In this document: in pieces, positions 34,338-44,221 of the stretch | Layout: each line of letters opens with the position of its first letter | Position numbering within the stretch: position 1 is the stretch's first letter | Source: Pseudomonas nitroreducens TX1 | Lineage (GTDB): Bacteria; Pseudomonadota; Gammaproteobacteria; Pseudomonadales; Pseudomonadaceae | Reading direction: 5' to 3' | Assembly: GCF_000313755.1 (NCBI RefSeq) | Contig: NZ_AMZB01000107.1 | Span: 29,176 to 93,175, forward strand | DNA length: 64,000 nucleotides | Notes under the pieces: model-generated | Seen by the model: only the letters and a program-made list of their open reading frames with translations | What the model was told of the DNA's origin: nothing | The model's database searches: none | Translations under genes and position numbers: made by a program

Positions 34338-35529
34338 CTCTGACTCCTTGAGCAGCATCGATTCGGCAGGTGCGCCACCCGCCGAGCAGCGCCGCCAGCA
34401 GGCTGGCCGCGAGCACGGCGAGGACGGCAATGAGGTAGTGAACGGGCAGCAATTGCGCGGCATGCTCGCCCGGCTGCGCCACGAACAAGTGGTTCAACCC
34501 GCCCTGCGCCAGGCGGTACACCAGCGCCGACAGCAAGGTGGCGAAGGCTGAGCTGTAGAGCGCCTGCAACACCACGAAAGCGAGCAGCGCCGAGGTGCCG
34601 AAACCCACCAGCCGCAGCACCGCCAGCTCGCGGCGCTTGCGCTGCACCGCAGCCAGCGCGCCGGCACAGATAGCGGCGAAGGCGCCCGCCAGGGCCAGGG
34701 CGGCGATCAGCCAGAAGACCAGCGTCAGGTTGCGCGACAGCGAGCGCACCCGCTCGATAGCGGCGGCCTGGGTGAAGACCTCCACGCCCTGCTTGGCAAA
34801 ATGCAGGCGCAGCGGTTCGACATCGTCCAGGCTGCGAGCGTAAAGCCGGAACGCCGGGTAGATACGCTTCGCGGGATCGCCGGTGGCCTCGCCGGGCCAG
34901 CCGAAGGCCTGCACCGCGCGGCCATCGCGGAAATTCTCGGCGGCTTCCAGCAGCGCCGGCGCGGCGAACAGCCCATCGCGGCCGAAGGCCCCCAGCGGCA
35001 GCACGCCGATCACCTGCACGGCCATCGCACGGGAACTGTCGCGGCCGGCGTTCTGCCGGGTCAGCAGCGCCTGCAATGTGTCGCCGGCGCGCACGCCGAG
35101 CTTCTGCGCCGCGGTGTAGCTGAGCAGCACCTGGGTCAATTGCGCGGGCACCGGCAGGCTGCCGAGCAGGGGGTCGCCGGCGGCGGTCGGGATCATCTCG
35201 GCGGTCAGCGCCTCGCGTCCGGGCTGCGACAGTTGCACGCTGGCGGCGATCTGCCGGGTGCGCGGCACGGCGAAGGCCACGTCCGGGCGTGCCGCCAGCG
35301 CGGCAACGTAGGCCGCATCGAAGCGCCCACCGCCCAGCGGGATGATCTCGCGCACGCCCGGGTCGCGCTGCAGGCGCTCGGTGAGGCTGCCGACCAGGCC
35401 GAACTTCAGGCCGAACAGCACCAGCAGCGGCACCAGCACCGCCACCAGGGCGAGCACCGCGCAGGCGGACAGGCGCCAGTCGCTGCGGTAGTCCTGCCAG
35501 GCCAGGCTGGCGACCAGGAACAGGCGCAT
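34330..35529 (-). CDS. tagS: TagS, ABC-transporter permease of the T6SS signalling module
   Basis: A 399-residue inner-membrane protein with the MacB/FtsX-like layout: one N-terminal helix (SACAVLALVAVLVPLLVLFG), a large periplasmic domain to about residue 270, then three C-terminal helices (LVFWLIAALALAGAFAAI, LLAFVVLQALYSSAFATLL, YLIAVLAVLAASLLAALLGG). With TagT it forms a Lol-like transporter that couples outer-membrane status to PpkA. Start and stop overlap by one base with tagT (TGATG), so expression is coupled. Confidence 0.9.
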   Translation of the reverse strand: MRLFLVASLAWQDYRSDWRLSACAVLALVAVLVPLLVLFGLKFGLVGSLTERLQRDPGVREIIPLGGGRFDAAYVAALAARPDVAFAVPRTRQIAASVQLSQPGREALTAEMIPTAAGDPLLGSLPVPAQLTQVLLSYTAAQKLGVRAGDTLQALLTRQNAGRDSSRAMAVQVIGVLPLGAFGRDGLFAAPALLEAAENFRDGRAVQAFGWPGEATGDPAKRIYPAFRLYARSLDDVEPLRLHFAKQGVEVFTQAAAIERVRSLSRNLTLVFWLIAALALAGAFAAICAGALAAVQRKRRELAVLRLVGFGTSALLAFVVLQALYSSAFATLLSALVYRLAQGGLNHLFVAQPGEHAAQLLPVHYLIAVLAVLAASLLAALLGGWRTCRIDAAQGVRDV

Positions 35530-36251
35530 CAGGCGTGTTCCTCCAGGGTTGCGCAGACGCCGCCATCAGGCTCGCGCCGGCAATCCAGGCGCAGGATGCG
35601 CAACCCGGCCTCGCGCGCGGCCGCCTCGTCGTGGGTTGCAATCACGCAGCAGGCCTGCTGTTCGCGCACCTGGTCGAGGAACAGCGCGAGCACCTGGCGG
35701 GCGTTGAGCGGGTCCAGCGCGGCGGTCGGCTCGTCGGCCAGCAGCAGCGCCGGGCGATGGGCCAGGGCGCGGGCGCAACCGACTCGCTGGCGCTGGCCGA
35801 CCGACAGTTCGGCAGGCTTTTTCTCCAGGTGGTCGTGGATGTCCAGGCGCCGCGCCAGGCGCTCGACGCTGCCATCATCGGCCAGGCCCAGCAGGCGCCG
35901 TGGCAGCTCGATATTGCCGCGTACGCTGAGATAACCGAGCAGCCCGCCGGTCTGCAGCACGTAGCCGCAGTGGCGGCTGCGCAGCGCCGCCAGGGTGCTG
36001 CGCTGGCCGGTGCGCCAGAGGTCGGCGACGGCGTACACGCCCGCCCCTGCCCGCCAGTCGAAGCGCGCCGCCTGCTGTGGCGGCGCCACCAGGGAGAGCA
36101 GGTCCAGCAGCGTGCTCTTGCCGCTGCCGCTGGCCCCCACCAACGCCAGGCGCTGGCCGGGCGCGAGGTCCAGGCACGGCACGTCCAGGCGGAAACGCTG
36201 CGCGCCCTGCCCCCGGATACTGCTGACGTCACGCAGGCTGAGCAGGCTCAT
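35529..36251 (-). CDS. tagT: TagT, ABC-transporter ATPase of the T6SS signalling module
   Basis: A 240-residue ABC ATPase: Walker A GASGSGKST (about 39-47), signature LSVGQRQRVG, Walker B ALLLADEPTAALDP and switch His in CVIATHDEA. It belongs to the LolD/MacB-type subgroup and pairs with TagS. The start at 36251 is the one where the domain begins and overlaps the ppkA stop region by ATGA; the open frame continues upstream without similarity. Confidence 0.93.
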   Translation of the reverse strand: MSLLSLRDVSSIRGQGAQRFRLDVPCLDLAPGQRLALVGASGSGKSTLLDLLSLVAPPQQAARFDWRAGAGVYAVADLWRTGQRSTLAALRSRHCGYVLQTGGLLGYLSVRGNIELPRRLLGLADDGSVERLARRLDIHDHLEKKPAELSVGQRQRVGCARALAHRPALLLADEPTAALDPLNARQVLALFLDQVREQQACCVIATHDEAAAREAGLRILRLDCRREPDGGVCATLEEHA

Positions 36252-39200
36252 GGCAGCGTCGCCAGCGGTACACGGTACAAGGCGTCGCCCGGTTCGGCGG
36301 CGCCGAAGCGGACCCAGTTGGCCGTGTCGTTGTGGAAGGTTTCGTAGAGGCGGATCTTCGACTCCAGTTCGTCGATGAAGTCCTGCTGCTCGGCCACCGA
36401 CAGCGACAGCCAGAGGTCCTGGGTCATGCCCAGGACCTTGCTGCGGTACGGCAGGCCATCGAGGTATTCGCCCAGCAGGCCGCCCTTGGCCAGGTTGCCG
36501 CCCTGGCGCAACGCCGACGGGTCGCGGCTCATGTAGGCACTGGCGCTGGCGATCTCCTGGAAGAAATCCTTGGGCGAGGTCTGCGTCTTGCGCGCCGCAT
36601 CGACGATCAGCTTGAGCGACTGCTGCAGCTCGTTGAGTTGCAGGCGGGTCAGCAGCGCGCACACCTGGAAGGCCGGCAGCGCCGGGTTGCTCAGGTCGCG
36701 GTCGGCGGTCCAGGCGCTGACCAGCTGCGGGCTCTGTGCCTGGGTCTTGCGGCCGAGGAAGTCCATGTGCATGGCGTAGCCGATGGCCGCCGACTTCTGC
36801 GCAAGACTCGGCGCGCCGTCCAGTTGCGGCGCAGCGCCGGGAGTGTTCCCTCGCACCTGGTGGACGAGGTCGGCGAACACGCTGCCGATTTCGTCCAGGC
36901 GCTGGCCGAAGCGCTGCACATCGCCGCCCGGCACCGGCACGTAGAGGTCGCCGATGCGCGGGTTGGCGTCGGCGGTCAGCGTGCGGTACTGCTGCTCGGC
37001 CGCCGCATGGTTGTTCGCCCCGGCCGGCGTCAGCAGGTGCAGGGCATACAGGTGGATCTGCTTGTTCAGCGCGGCCTGGCGGACTTCGGCCTCGTTCATG
37101 CGCGTCGAACTGTAGGGGTCGCTCTTGCGCAGCGCGCCGGCGTCGCTGACCACCAGCACCACCCGGCCGCCGTAGCCACTCCAGTCCATGCCGTCCACCG
37201 CCTGCATGATGCCGGCGAAGGCGTCTTCGTTGAACGAGTGGCTGGACACCGTGGTGGCCTTGATCTGCCCGGCCAGTTGCAGGAAGCGCGCGGGATCGCG
37301 GCCTTCCTCCAGCGGGATCAGGGTCTTGCTCAGGTACTCCAGGCCCGGCGTCTTCTGCGTGTTGTTGCGGAAGCCCACCAGGCCGAAGCTCACGCTGTCG
37401 AGTTCGCCGCGCTCGGCGAGCTTGCCCTGCAGGCTGCGCACCACCTCGCGGATCTGATCGATATAGGGCTGCATCGACACCGAGGTGTCCACCACCAGCA
37501 CGATGCCGGTGCGGAACGCGTCGGCGGCGGCAGCCTTCAGCGGCTTGCCCTCCAGTGTGCTGGCCGCCTGGCTGCCGGGGTCGATGGAGGCGACCTTGAG
37601 CATCTGCACGATCTGCCCGTTCTCATCCATGCTCTCGCGCGACTCGAAGATCGGCAGCAGGTAGAAGCGGTCCTGCGCCACCGCGCGGGTGGCCGGCTCC
37701 AGCGCCAGTACCTGGCTGTTGTCGCTGGCGTCGGCCTGGGCCTTGCGCAGCAGGCTGCGGGCCGCGTTGGGGTCGGCGATCAGTTGCTCCAGCAGGCTGT
37801 CCTGGCGCAGGAACATCACCGGCGCCCGGCCGGAGCGTTCGGTGAACTTGAGCACCAGGCTCTGCTTCCAGTCGGCCCCTTCGCTCGCCGGCAGCCAGCC
37901 CAGCGCGCGGCCATCGCTGGCGGCGCTGACCTGCAGCCAGTCCTGGCCGGCGACGTTGCGCCGGGCATACACGTACAGCACGGAGAACGCCGGCAACGGC
38001 TGGCTGGCGCCCTGCCCCGGCTCGCTGTGCAGCTGCGCGCCAGGCTTGGCCAGCACGCGCTGGTACAGCGTCTTCTTGCCGGGGATCAGCAGCGGGTGCT
38101 CGCCGGCCAGCGACTCGTCGGCCGCCCGGGCATGGCTTGGCAGGCCGGACGTCTGCGGCGTGGCACTGGCGAGCGTCTGGCCCGGCGCCTTGTCCCTGGC
38201 GTTCTGCTGGTCGATAGCCACTGGCGCCTTGGCCGTGCGGCCGAGCCACCAGTAGCCGGCGCCACCGACACCCAGTGCCGCCGCCACGGCCACGGCGAGC
38301 AGCGCCAGTACCGGGCCCTTGCGTTGGCCCGATGACGCTTGCGCGGACGATTGCTGCGGCGAGCGCGCAACGGCAGCCGGCGGCGGCACAACTGGAGTTT
38401 TTGCCGCCGGTGCGGACTGGGGAATCTCGATCGACACCGCCTGCAGGCCACCCAGCTCGGTCGGCGTCGGCTTGGCCAGCGGCACCGGGTCCGCGACCAT
38501 CATGGGGACCACTGGCAGTGGGCGCACCACGGTAGCGTCCAGGTCGGACGCCGGCAGCGCATCGAGAGCGGCAAGCAGCTCGCCGGCGCTGGCGAAGCGT
38601 TCGCTCGGCTCCTTGGCCAGCAGGCGCTGCAGCAGGTGCTGGTAACGGCCGTGGTGCAACGGCAGCTCCGGCAGCGGCTGGGTCAGGTGCGCCAGGGCGG
38701 TGGACAGGGCATCGGTGCCCAGGTAGGGCAGCTCGCCCACGAGGATTTCGTAGAGCACCACGCCCAGCGAATACAGGTCGGCGCGTCCGTCGATGTCCAG
38801 GCCGCGCGCCTGCTCGGTGCTCATGTAGTTGGGCGTGCCGACGGCGAAACCGGCCTGGGTGAACTGGGTGCGGTCATCCAGCGATTTGGCGATGCCGAAG
38901 TCCGAGAGCACGGCGGTGCCGTCCGCGCGGAACAGGATGTTCGCCGGCTTCACGTCTCGGTGGATCAGGCCCTGGGCGTGGGCGTAGCCCAGCGCCGAGG
39001 CGATCTGCCGGACATAGGCCAGGCCCTGCTCGGGGCTGAGCCCTGCGGCGATGCGTTCGCGCAGGGTGCCGTTGGGCAGGTATTCCATGGCCATGTAGTA
39101 GTGCTCGCCGGCGTTGCCGATGTCGTGCACGGTGACGATGTGCGGGTGCGACAGGCGCGCCAGGGTCTTGCCTTCGCGCAGGAAGCGCTCGCAGAAGGAG

Positions 39201-39340
39201 GCGTCGGCGGCCAGCGCGGGCGCCATGATCTTCAGCGCCACCTTGCGCTCCAGCGAGCGCTGCACGGCCAGGTAGACGGTGGCCATGGCGCCTTCGCCGA
39301 TCACGCTGTCGATGTCGAAACCGGGGATCTTCAGGTTCAT
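36248..39340 (-). CDS. ppkA: PpkA, transmembrane Ser/Thr kinase controlling T6SS firing
   Basis: A 1030-residue protein. The N-terminal cytoplasmic kinase domain (about 8-270) has IGEGAMATVYLAVQ, the invariant Lys in KVALKIM, catalytic HRDVKPANIL (about 128) and DFGIAK. A Pro/Ala-rich linker leads to one membrane helix (about 341-365, VLALLAVAVAAALGVGGAGY). The periplasmic part includes a von Willebrand A domain with the metal site DTSVSM near 613. In P. aeruginosa PpkA phosphorylates Fha1 to trigger H1-T6SS assembly after TagQRST signalling. It overlaps pppA and tagT by ATGA. Length agrees with the P. aeruginosa protein. Confidence 0.96.
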   Translation of the reverse strand: MNLKIPGFDIDSVIGEGAMATVYLAVQRSLERKVALKIMAPALAADASFCERFLREGKTLARLSHPHIVTVHDIGNAGEHYYMAMEYLPNGTLRERIAAGLSPEQGLAYVRQIASALGYAHAQGLIHRDVKPANILFRADGTAVLSDFGIAKSLDDRTQFTQAGFAVGTPNYMSTEQARGLDIDGRADLYSLGVVLYEILVGELPYLGTDALSTALAHLTQPLPELPLHHGRYQHLLQRLLAKEPSERFASAGELLAALDALPASDLDATVVRPLPVVPMMVADPVPLAKPTPTELGGLQAVSIEIPQSAPAAKTPVVPPPAAVARSPQQSSAQASSGQRKGPVLALLAVAVAAALGVGGAGYWWLGRTAKAPVAIDQQNARDKAPGQTLASATPQTSGLPSHARAADESLAGEHPLLIPGKKTLYQRVLAKPGAQLHSEPGQGASQPLPAFSVLYVYARRNVAGQDWLQVSAASDGRALGWLPASEGADWKQSLVLKFTERSGRAPVMFLRQDSLLEQLIADPNAARSLLRKAQADASDNSQVLALEPATRAVAQDRFYLLPIFESRESMDENGQIVQMLKVASIDPGSQAASTLEGKPLKAAAADAFRTGIVLVVDTSVSMQPYIDQIREVVRSLQGKLAERGELDSVSFGLVGFRNNTQKTPGLEYLSKTLIPLEEGRDPARFLQLAGQIKATTVSSHSFNEDAFAGIMQAVDGMDWSGYGGRVVLVVSDAGALRKSDPYSSTRMNEAEVRQAALNKQIHLYALHLLTPAGANNHAAAEQQYRTLTADANPRIGDLYVPVPGGDVQRFGQRLDEIGSVFADLVHQVRGNTPGAAPQLDGAPSLAQKSAAIGYAMHMDFLGRKTQAQSPQLVSAWTADRDLSNPALPAFQVCALLTRLQLNELQQSLKLIVDAARKTQTSPKDFFQEIASASAYMSRDPSALRQGGNLAKGGLLGEYLDGLPYRSKVLGMTQDLWLSLSVAEQQDFIDELESKIRLYETFHNDTANWVRFGAAEPGDALYRVPLATLP

Positions 39341-40068
39341 GCCAGGGGTTCGCTTGCCTTGATGACGATGGCGGTGATGTTGTCCGGGGCGCCGCGGGTC
39401 AGGCCCAGGTGCACCAGGCTGCGCACCACCTGGTAGGGGTCGGCGTGTCCGAGCACTTCACGGATCTCATGGTCCTCGGCGGTACGGGTGAGCCCGTCGC
39501 TGCACAGCAGCCAGGTGTCGCCGGGGAGGATCTGCACTTCCAGCGCGGACAGTTCGAGCGGGTCCTGCACGCCGATAGCGCGGGTGACGATGTTCGCTCG
39601 CGGGTGCACCCGCGCCTCGGCCTCGCTGAGCAGGCCGCTGTCCTGCAGTTCCTGCACGTAGCTGTGGTCGCGGGATATCGGGCTCAGCTCGCCGTCGCGC
39701 AGACGATACAGGCGGCTGTCGCCAGCCCACAGGCACAGGCCACGGTCCGCGCGCACGGCCAGCAGCACGACGGTGCTGCCCATCATGCTCACACCGCGCT
39801 GGCGGGTTTCTTCGCGCACCGCGTCGTTCACCTGGGCCAGGCCCTGGCGCAGCGCCGCCTCGTAGTCCTGCAGCGACCCGGCCGGCGCGATGCGCCGCAG
39901 CGAGTCGACGATCAGGCTGCTGACGTAGTCGCCCGCCGCGTGCCCGCCCATGCCGTCGGCAACTACCCAGAGCCCGTCCTCGGGGCGATCCAGGTAGGCG
40001 TCCTCGTTGATCTGGCGGACCAGGCCGACATGGCTGTGCGCCGCCGAACGGTAGTCGAGCATTGCCAT
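39337..40068 (-). CDS. pppA: PppA, PP2C-type phosphatase opposing PpkA
   Basis: A 243-residue metal-dependent phosphatase with the PP2C motifs VVADGMGGHAAGDYVS, GDSRLYRL, SRDHSYVQEL and GAPDNITAIVI. It removes phosphate from Fha and so stops or resets T6SS activity. The start MAMLDYRS at 40068 shares one base with the tagF stop (TGATG); a second ATG two codons later (40062) is possible. It overlaps ppkA by four bases, keeping kinase and phosphatase in fixed ratio. Confidence 0.95.
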   Translation of the reverse strand: MAMLDYRSAAHSHVGLVRQINEDAYLDRPEDGLWVVADGMGGHAAGDYVSSLIVDSLRRIAPAGSLQDYEAALRQGLAQVNDAVREETRQRGVSMMGSTVVLLAVRADRGLCLWAGDSRLYRLRDGELSPISRDHSYVQELQDSGLLSEAEARVHPRANIVTRAIGVQDPLELSALEVQILPGDTWLLCSDGLTRTAEDHEIREVLGHADPYQVVRSLVHLGLTRGAPDNITAIVIKASEPLA

Positions 40069-40718
40069 CAGCACGACGCCTCCCGGCCCAGCAGGAGCGC
40101 CGCGAAGCGCTCGGCGGCCGGCAGCCCGTCGCAGCGCAGCAGACCCGGCGCGACCTGCTCCGAGCCGTTGCCCCACCACAGGCTGGCACCGTCGCAGGCG
40201 CGCTCGGCCAAGGCCGCCAGGCGTGCCGGTGCATCCAGCGCCGCCATGCGCTGCGCGGCCGACAGCGATCCGCAAGCGGCGGCAGGCTGTTGCGGCAGGT
40301 CCGGCAATGCCTGCACTGCGGCTTCGAAATCCTCGAAACGCGCGCCCTCCTCCAGCGTGGCCAACAGCGCCGTCTCGACGGCATCGAACCAGCCGTCGGC
40401 GGCCTGGGTCGCCGACAGCGACTGGTGCGCAGGCAGCACGATGGCGACAGTCAGGGGGAAGTAGCGCCCGACGCGGTCGATGCTGGGCATCAGCACCCCC
40501 GCCGCCGGAGCGCCGCCACAGACGCCCGGCGCCAGGACGAAGCGCCACAACGGGCTGACCAGGTATGCCTGCAACCAGGCCTCGCCCAGTTGCCGCTGGC
40601 CTGCCTGCAGACCGGCGGCGAGCCAGGCGTCCCAGGGTTGCTGGAAGCTGGCGGGCAACCCGCGCCCCACGAAGTCGCCGCGGCTGGCGATCTTGCCGTA
40701 GAAACCCACTGCCGTCAT
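40068..40718 (-). CDS. tagF: TagF, post-translational repressor of the T6SS
   Basis: A 216-residue cytoplasmic protein with the TagF/ImpM signature VGFYGKIASRGDFVGRGLPA SFQ and LVSPLWRFVLAPGVCGGAPA, and a serine/tryptophan-rich segment GASLWWGNGSE. In P. aeruginosa TagF holds back H1-T6SS independently of PpkA by acting on Fha. In some species TagF is fused to PppA; here the two are separate but overlapping genes. It overlaps the tssM stop by ATGA. Confidence 0.92.
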   Translation of the reverse strand: MTAVGFYGKIASRGDFVGRGLPASFQQPWDAWLAAGLQAGQRQLGEAWLQAYLVSPLWRFVLAPGVCGGAPAAGVLMPSIDRVGRYFPLTVAIVLPAHQSLSATQAADGWFDAVETALLATLEEGARFEDFEAAVQALPDLPQQPAAACGSLSAAQRMAALDAPARLAALAERACDGASLWWGNGSEQVAPGLLRCDGLPAAERFAALLLGREASC

Positions 40719-43700
40719 AGCCGCTCCGGCAGGCTGAAGCCGGCTACCGCGCGGCTCTTGAAGGGGTTGAAGGCGCTGTTGGCGCGCAGCTCGTAGGCGA
40801 TGCTCGCGCTGTCCACGCGCAGGCGCAGGTTGAAGCGATCCGGCGAGCCGCCGCCCACCAGCTCGGACTGGTCGAGCAGGCGGAACCAGGCCCACGGGCC
40901 TTCGACGGTCAGCGCCGAGCGTCCGCCCGTCGACGGCGGCGACACCGACAGGCGCACGGCGCCGATGCTGTTGGGGTTGGGCCACTGCATGGCCACCGGG
41001 CGACTGGGACCGTGGTCGTAGCTCAGCTGCTGGCCGTCCAGGTCGAGCAGGAACTGGCTGACCGAAGCGTCCATGGTCACCGGCTTGAGTTCGAAGCGCA
41101 CGCTGGGTTGCAGGCCGCCGCCACGGAAATACACGTCGCGGATCAGTGCCGCGCGCTGGAACGTCTGCAGCACGCCCGGCGCGATACCCAGCTTCTGCGC
41201 CGCGCCCGGCTGCCAGCGCCAGGTGGGGCTGGAGGTATCGACGTAGGGTTGCAGGTAGCGACGGAAGTAGTTGTCCATCACCCCGCCGACGCCGAAGAAC
41301 TGGCCGAAATCGTCGAGGGTGGCGTCGCGGGAACTGCCCGGCACCAGGGGATAGCGGCCGCTGAGGGACTGCCGCCAGACGTTCACCACCTCGCTGGTCC
41401 AGGCAGCGTTCAGCTGGTTGCGCACCCCGCCCATCATGGTGTTGGTGGTCGAGCTGACCACCGACTTGACCAGCCCCTGCACCACCGGCGGCTGGCGCTC
41501 GGCGGCCAGGCTGACGCGCGCGGCGGCGGCGCTGGCCTGGTTCTTCGCCTCGCCCAGCAGCGCGTCGCCACTGGCGCCGACCATGGCGCTGACCTGCACG
41601 TAGAGCGCGTTCATGTCCGCCAGCAGCGCATCGATCGCCATGGACGAGCCACCCTCCTGGCTGACCAGCGCGGTGAGGTCGGCGAAGTGTGCGCTGACCG
41701 GGTCCTGGCCCGCGGGCTGCGCTGCGGGACCCGCGCCCTCAGGCGCCTGGCCCAGTAGCGAGCCGAGTTTCTGCTTGAGCTGGTCGACGCCAGCGTCGGC
41801 CTTCTTCACCTGCGCCGCGACGGCCGGGTCAGCCTGCTGCAGGTCGGTTTCGTGGGCCACCGCCAGCAACAGCTTCTTCAATGGCGAAGTCGGCCCGGAG
41901 ATCACCCGCAGCACGTCGGCGGCCTGCGCCACGCTGGTGATGGGCACGAAGTCGATGTCCGCCAGCAGCGCATCCCATTGCCGCACGTAGTCCTGGAAAT
42001 ACAGCTGGCGCACTTCGGCGGCCAGGGTCAGCGCATCCTCGGCGTCGTTCAGCGAATGGCCCAGCACCCACTGTTCCTCGGCCAGCACGCCGGCCTGGTT
42101 GACGCTGGCCAACAGGAAGGCCTCGCGGTAGCCGCGCAGGGTGAAGAAGCCGCTCAGCGGTTCAGCCAGCGGCTTGCCGCTCTTGCGCACGAATACCAGC
42201 GCGGCGTCACGGCCGGCGGCATCGCTGAGGCGGAAATCCTGAACCCCCTCCGGCAGCTTCTGGCGTTTGACCCGGTCATACACGCGCTGCGCCACCGGCA
42301 GGCGTTGCAGTTGCTGGCGCAGCTCGTCGATCAGGCGCTGGTCCAGGCGTGCATCCGGCGGGCGCCGTTCGAACAGGGCCTGCAGGTGCGTGTTAAGCGC
42401 CTGGCGCTGCTCCACCGGCAGGTCGCGCGGCAGGCTCTGGTCCCAGTCCAGGCTGATCCAGGCCTTGAGGAAGTCCGGGTCGTAGTGCGAACCGTCGCCG
42501 AGCATCAGGTAGGCCTTGAGTCCTTCGTAGAGGTAGTCCGAGCCGCCCCCGCTGCGCAGTTGCTCCTCGACGCGGCTGACCAGGCGCGGGGCGAAGGTCG
42601 CCACCAGCAGGCGGCGGTACACGTTGCCGGCCTCCTCGTCGAGCATGTCGCCCTGGTACAGGCCCAGGCCTTCGGCCATGCCCGGCGGGTCGCCGGCCAG
42701 ATGGCGCACCGCGTCGAGCAGCGGCAGTACCGCCAGCACGTCTCGCTGGGCCGGGCTCAGGTTGCGTACGCTCTGCTCCAGCGGCGCGGTCTTCTGTCCG
42801 ACCTGGGCGATGTAGGCCTGGTTGGCGCGGAAGCTGAGCAGCCACAGCGTGCCCACCACCAGTACCAGCGCCACGCTGGCGGCCAGCGCGCCGATGGCCA
42901 TCCATTTGCGCCGCCGCTCGACCTTCGGGTCGACGCCAACCAGGCCGCGCTCGGCGAAGGCGACGTCAGTGAACAGGCGATGGAGGAAATAGCTGCGCCC
43001 ACTGCCGTTCTGCCGTGCCAGGTGTTGCCGGTCCAGATTCATGCTCTGGGCCATGGCGCCGATCAGGCGGTCGATGGGGCTGCCTTCCTGGGTGCCGCTG
43101 GTGAAGTACAGGCCGCGCAACAGCGCGCGCTCTTCAAAGGCATTGGGCTTGAACACCCCGCCGAGAAACTCCTCGAGCATCGCCTTGAGCGCGGCGAACT
43201 GCTGCGGGAAGCCGTAGATCAGGTCGCGCCGTGCGGGGTCGCGCTCCTGCTGCAGGCGCTCGACCAGGCGCTGGTTGAGGCGCTGCTCGAGCGCGGCGAA
43301 CTCGCTGCCGAAGGCCTGCAGCGGGCCGCCGGCCTGCTGGCCGTCGTCCAGGGCGAAGGTGAAGCCCCACACCTGGGCGCGCGCCTCTCGATCCAGGTCG
43401 TCGAAGAACTCCATGAATCCGGGCACCAGGTCACACTTGGTCAGCATCACGTAGACCGGGAAACGCACGCCCAGCTGGGTATACAGCTCCTGCACCCGCG
43501 CGCGGATCGCCACCACGTGGGCCGCGCGCTCCTGCTCGCTGGCCTGCAGCAGGTCCGCCAGGCTGATGGCGATGAACGCGCCATCGATGGGTCGGCGTGG
43601 GCGCTCGGTCTTGAGCAGGTCGAGGAAGCCAAGCCAGGCAGCCTTGTCGACCTGGGCATGACTGTCCTGGGTGGTGTAGCGGCCGGCGGTATCGAGCAGC

Positions 43701-44221
43701 ACGGCCTCATCGGTGAACCACCAGTCGCACTGGCGGGTGCCGCCCACGCCGCGAATGGCGCCGGCGCCCAGTTGCGCAGCGAGCGGGAAGTTCAGGCCGG
43801 AATTGACCAGCGCGGTGGTCTTGCCCGAGCCCGGCGGACCGATGATCACGTACCACGGCAGCTGGTACAGGTTGCGCCGCTCCGCGCCGCCCAGGCGCGC
43901 CTTTTTCAGCAGCGCCAGGGCCTCATCCATGCGCTGGCGCAAGGTCGCCAGCTCCTCGGCGGTGGCCACGCTGGCCGCATCCGGCGAGGTCTCGGCCGCC
44001 AGGCTGGCGAGCATGCGTCGCTCCTGCCGGCGCGCCTGCAACAGGCGCCAGAGGCGCCAGCCGAGCCACAGGCCGAACAGCAGGACGATCAGCGTCCAGC
44101 GGCGCCAGGCCGGCACCAGGGCGGTCAGCAGCGGGCCGATGAACCAGATGATCAGGCTCAGGGCGACCAGCCCGAGCACGGGAATCACCCAGCGGGTGAC
44201 GAATCCGAACAACGACTTCAC
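40715..44221 (-). CDS. tssM: TssM (IcmF), inner-membrane core protein of the T6SS
   Basis: A 1168-residue protein. Two N-terminal helices (about 8-32 and 42-58) precede a cytoplasmic NTPase-like domain with Walker A GPPGSGKTT (128-136); a third helix lies near 440-470 (ALAASVALVLVVGTLWLL), followed by the large periplasmic IcmF region ending in a beta-rich domain that contacts TssJ. The Walker A Lys and Thr are intact, so nucleotide binding is plausible. With TssL and TssJ it forms the trans-envelope channel. It overlaps tssL by ATGA. Confidence 0.97.
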   Translation of the reverse strand: MKSLFGFVTRWVIPVLGLVALSLIIWFIGPLLTALVPAWRRWTLIVLLFGLWLGWRLWRLLQARRQERRMLASLAAETSPDAASVATAEELATLRQRMDEALALLKKARLGGAERRNLYQLPWYVIIGPPGSGKTTALVNSGLNFPLAAQLGAGAIRGVGGTRQCDWWFTDEAVLLDTAGRYTTQDSHAQVDKAAWLGFLDLLKTERPRRPIDGAFIAISLADLLQASEQERAAHVVAIRARVQELYTQLGVRFPVYVMLTKCDLVPGFMEFFDDLDREARAQVWGFTFALDDGQQAGGPLQAFGSEFAALEQRLNQRLVERLQQERDPARRDLIYGFPQQFAALKAMLEEFLGGVFKPNAFEERALLRGLYFTSGTQEGSPIDRLIGAMAQSMNLDRQHLARQNGSGRSYFLHRLFTDVAFAERGLVGVDPKVERRRKWMAIGALAASVALVLVVGTLWLLSFRANQAYIAQVGQKTAPLEQSVRNLSPAQRDVLAVLPLLDAVRHLAGDPPGMAEGLGLYQGDMLDEEAGNVYRRLLVATFAPRLVSRVEEQLRSGGGSDYLYEGLKAYLMLGDGSHYDPDFLKAWISLDWDQSLPRDLPVEQRQALNTHLQALFERRPPDARLDQRLIDELRQQLQRLPVAQRVYDRVKRQKLPEGVQDFRLSDAAGRDAALVFVRKSGKPLAEPLSGFFTLRGYREAFLLASVNQAGVLAEEQWVLGHSLNDAEDALTLAAEVRQLYFQDYVRQWDALLADIDFVPITSVAQAADVLRVISGPTSPLKKLLLAVAHETDLQQADPAVAAQVKKADAGVDQLKQKLGSLLGQAPEGAGPAAQPAGQDPVSAHFADLTALVSQEGGSSMAIDALLADMNALYVQVSAMVGASGDALLGEAKNQASAAAARVSLAAERQPPVVQGLVKSVVSSTTNTMMGGVRNQLNAAWTSEVVNVWRQSLSGRYPLVPGSSRDATLDDFGQFFGVGGVMDNYFRRYLQPYVDTSSPTWRWQPGAAQKLGIAPGVLQTFQRAALIRDVYFRGGGLQPSVRFELKPVTMDASVSQFLLDLDGQQLSYDHGPSRPVAMQWPNPNSIGAVRLSVSPPSTGGRSALTVEGPWAWFRLLDQSELVGGGSPDRFNLRLRVDSASIAYELRANSAFNPFKSRAVAGFSLPERL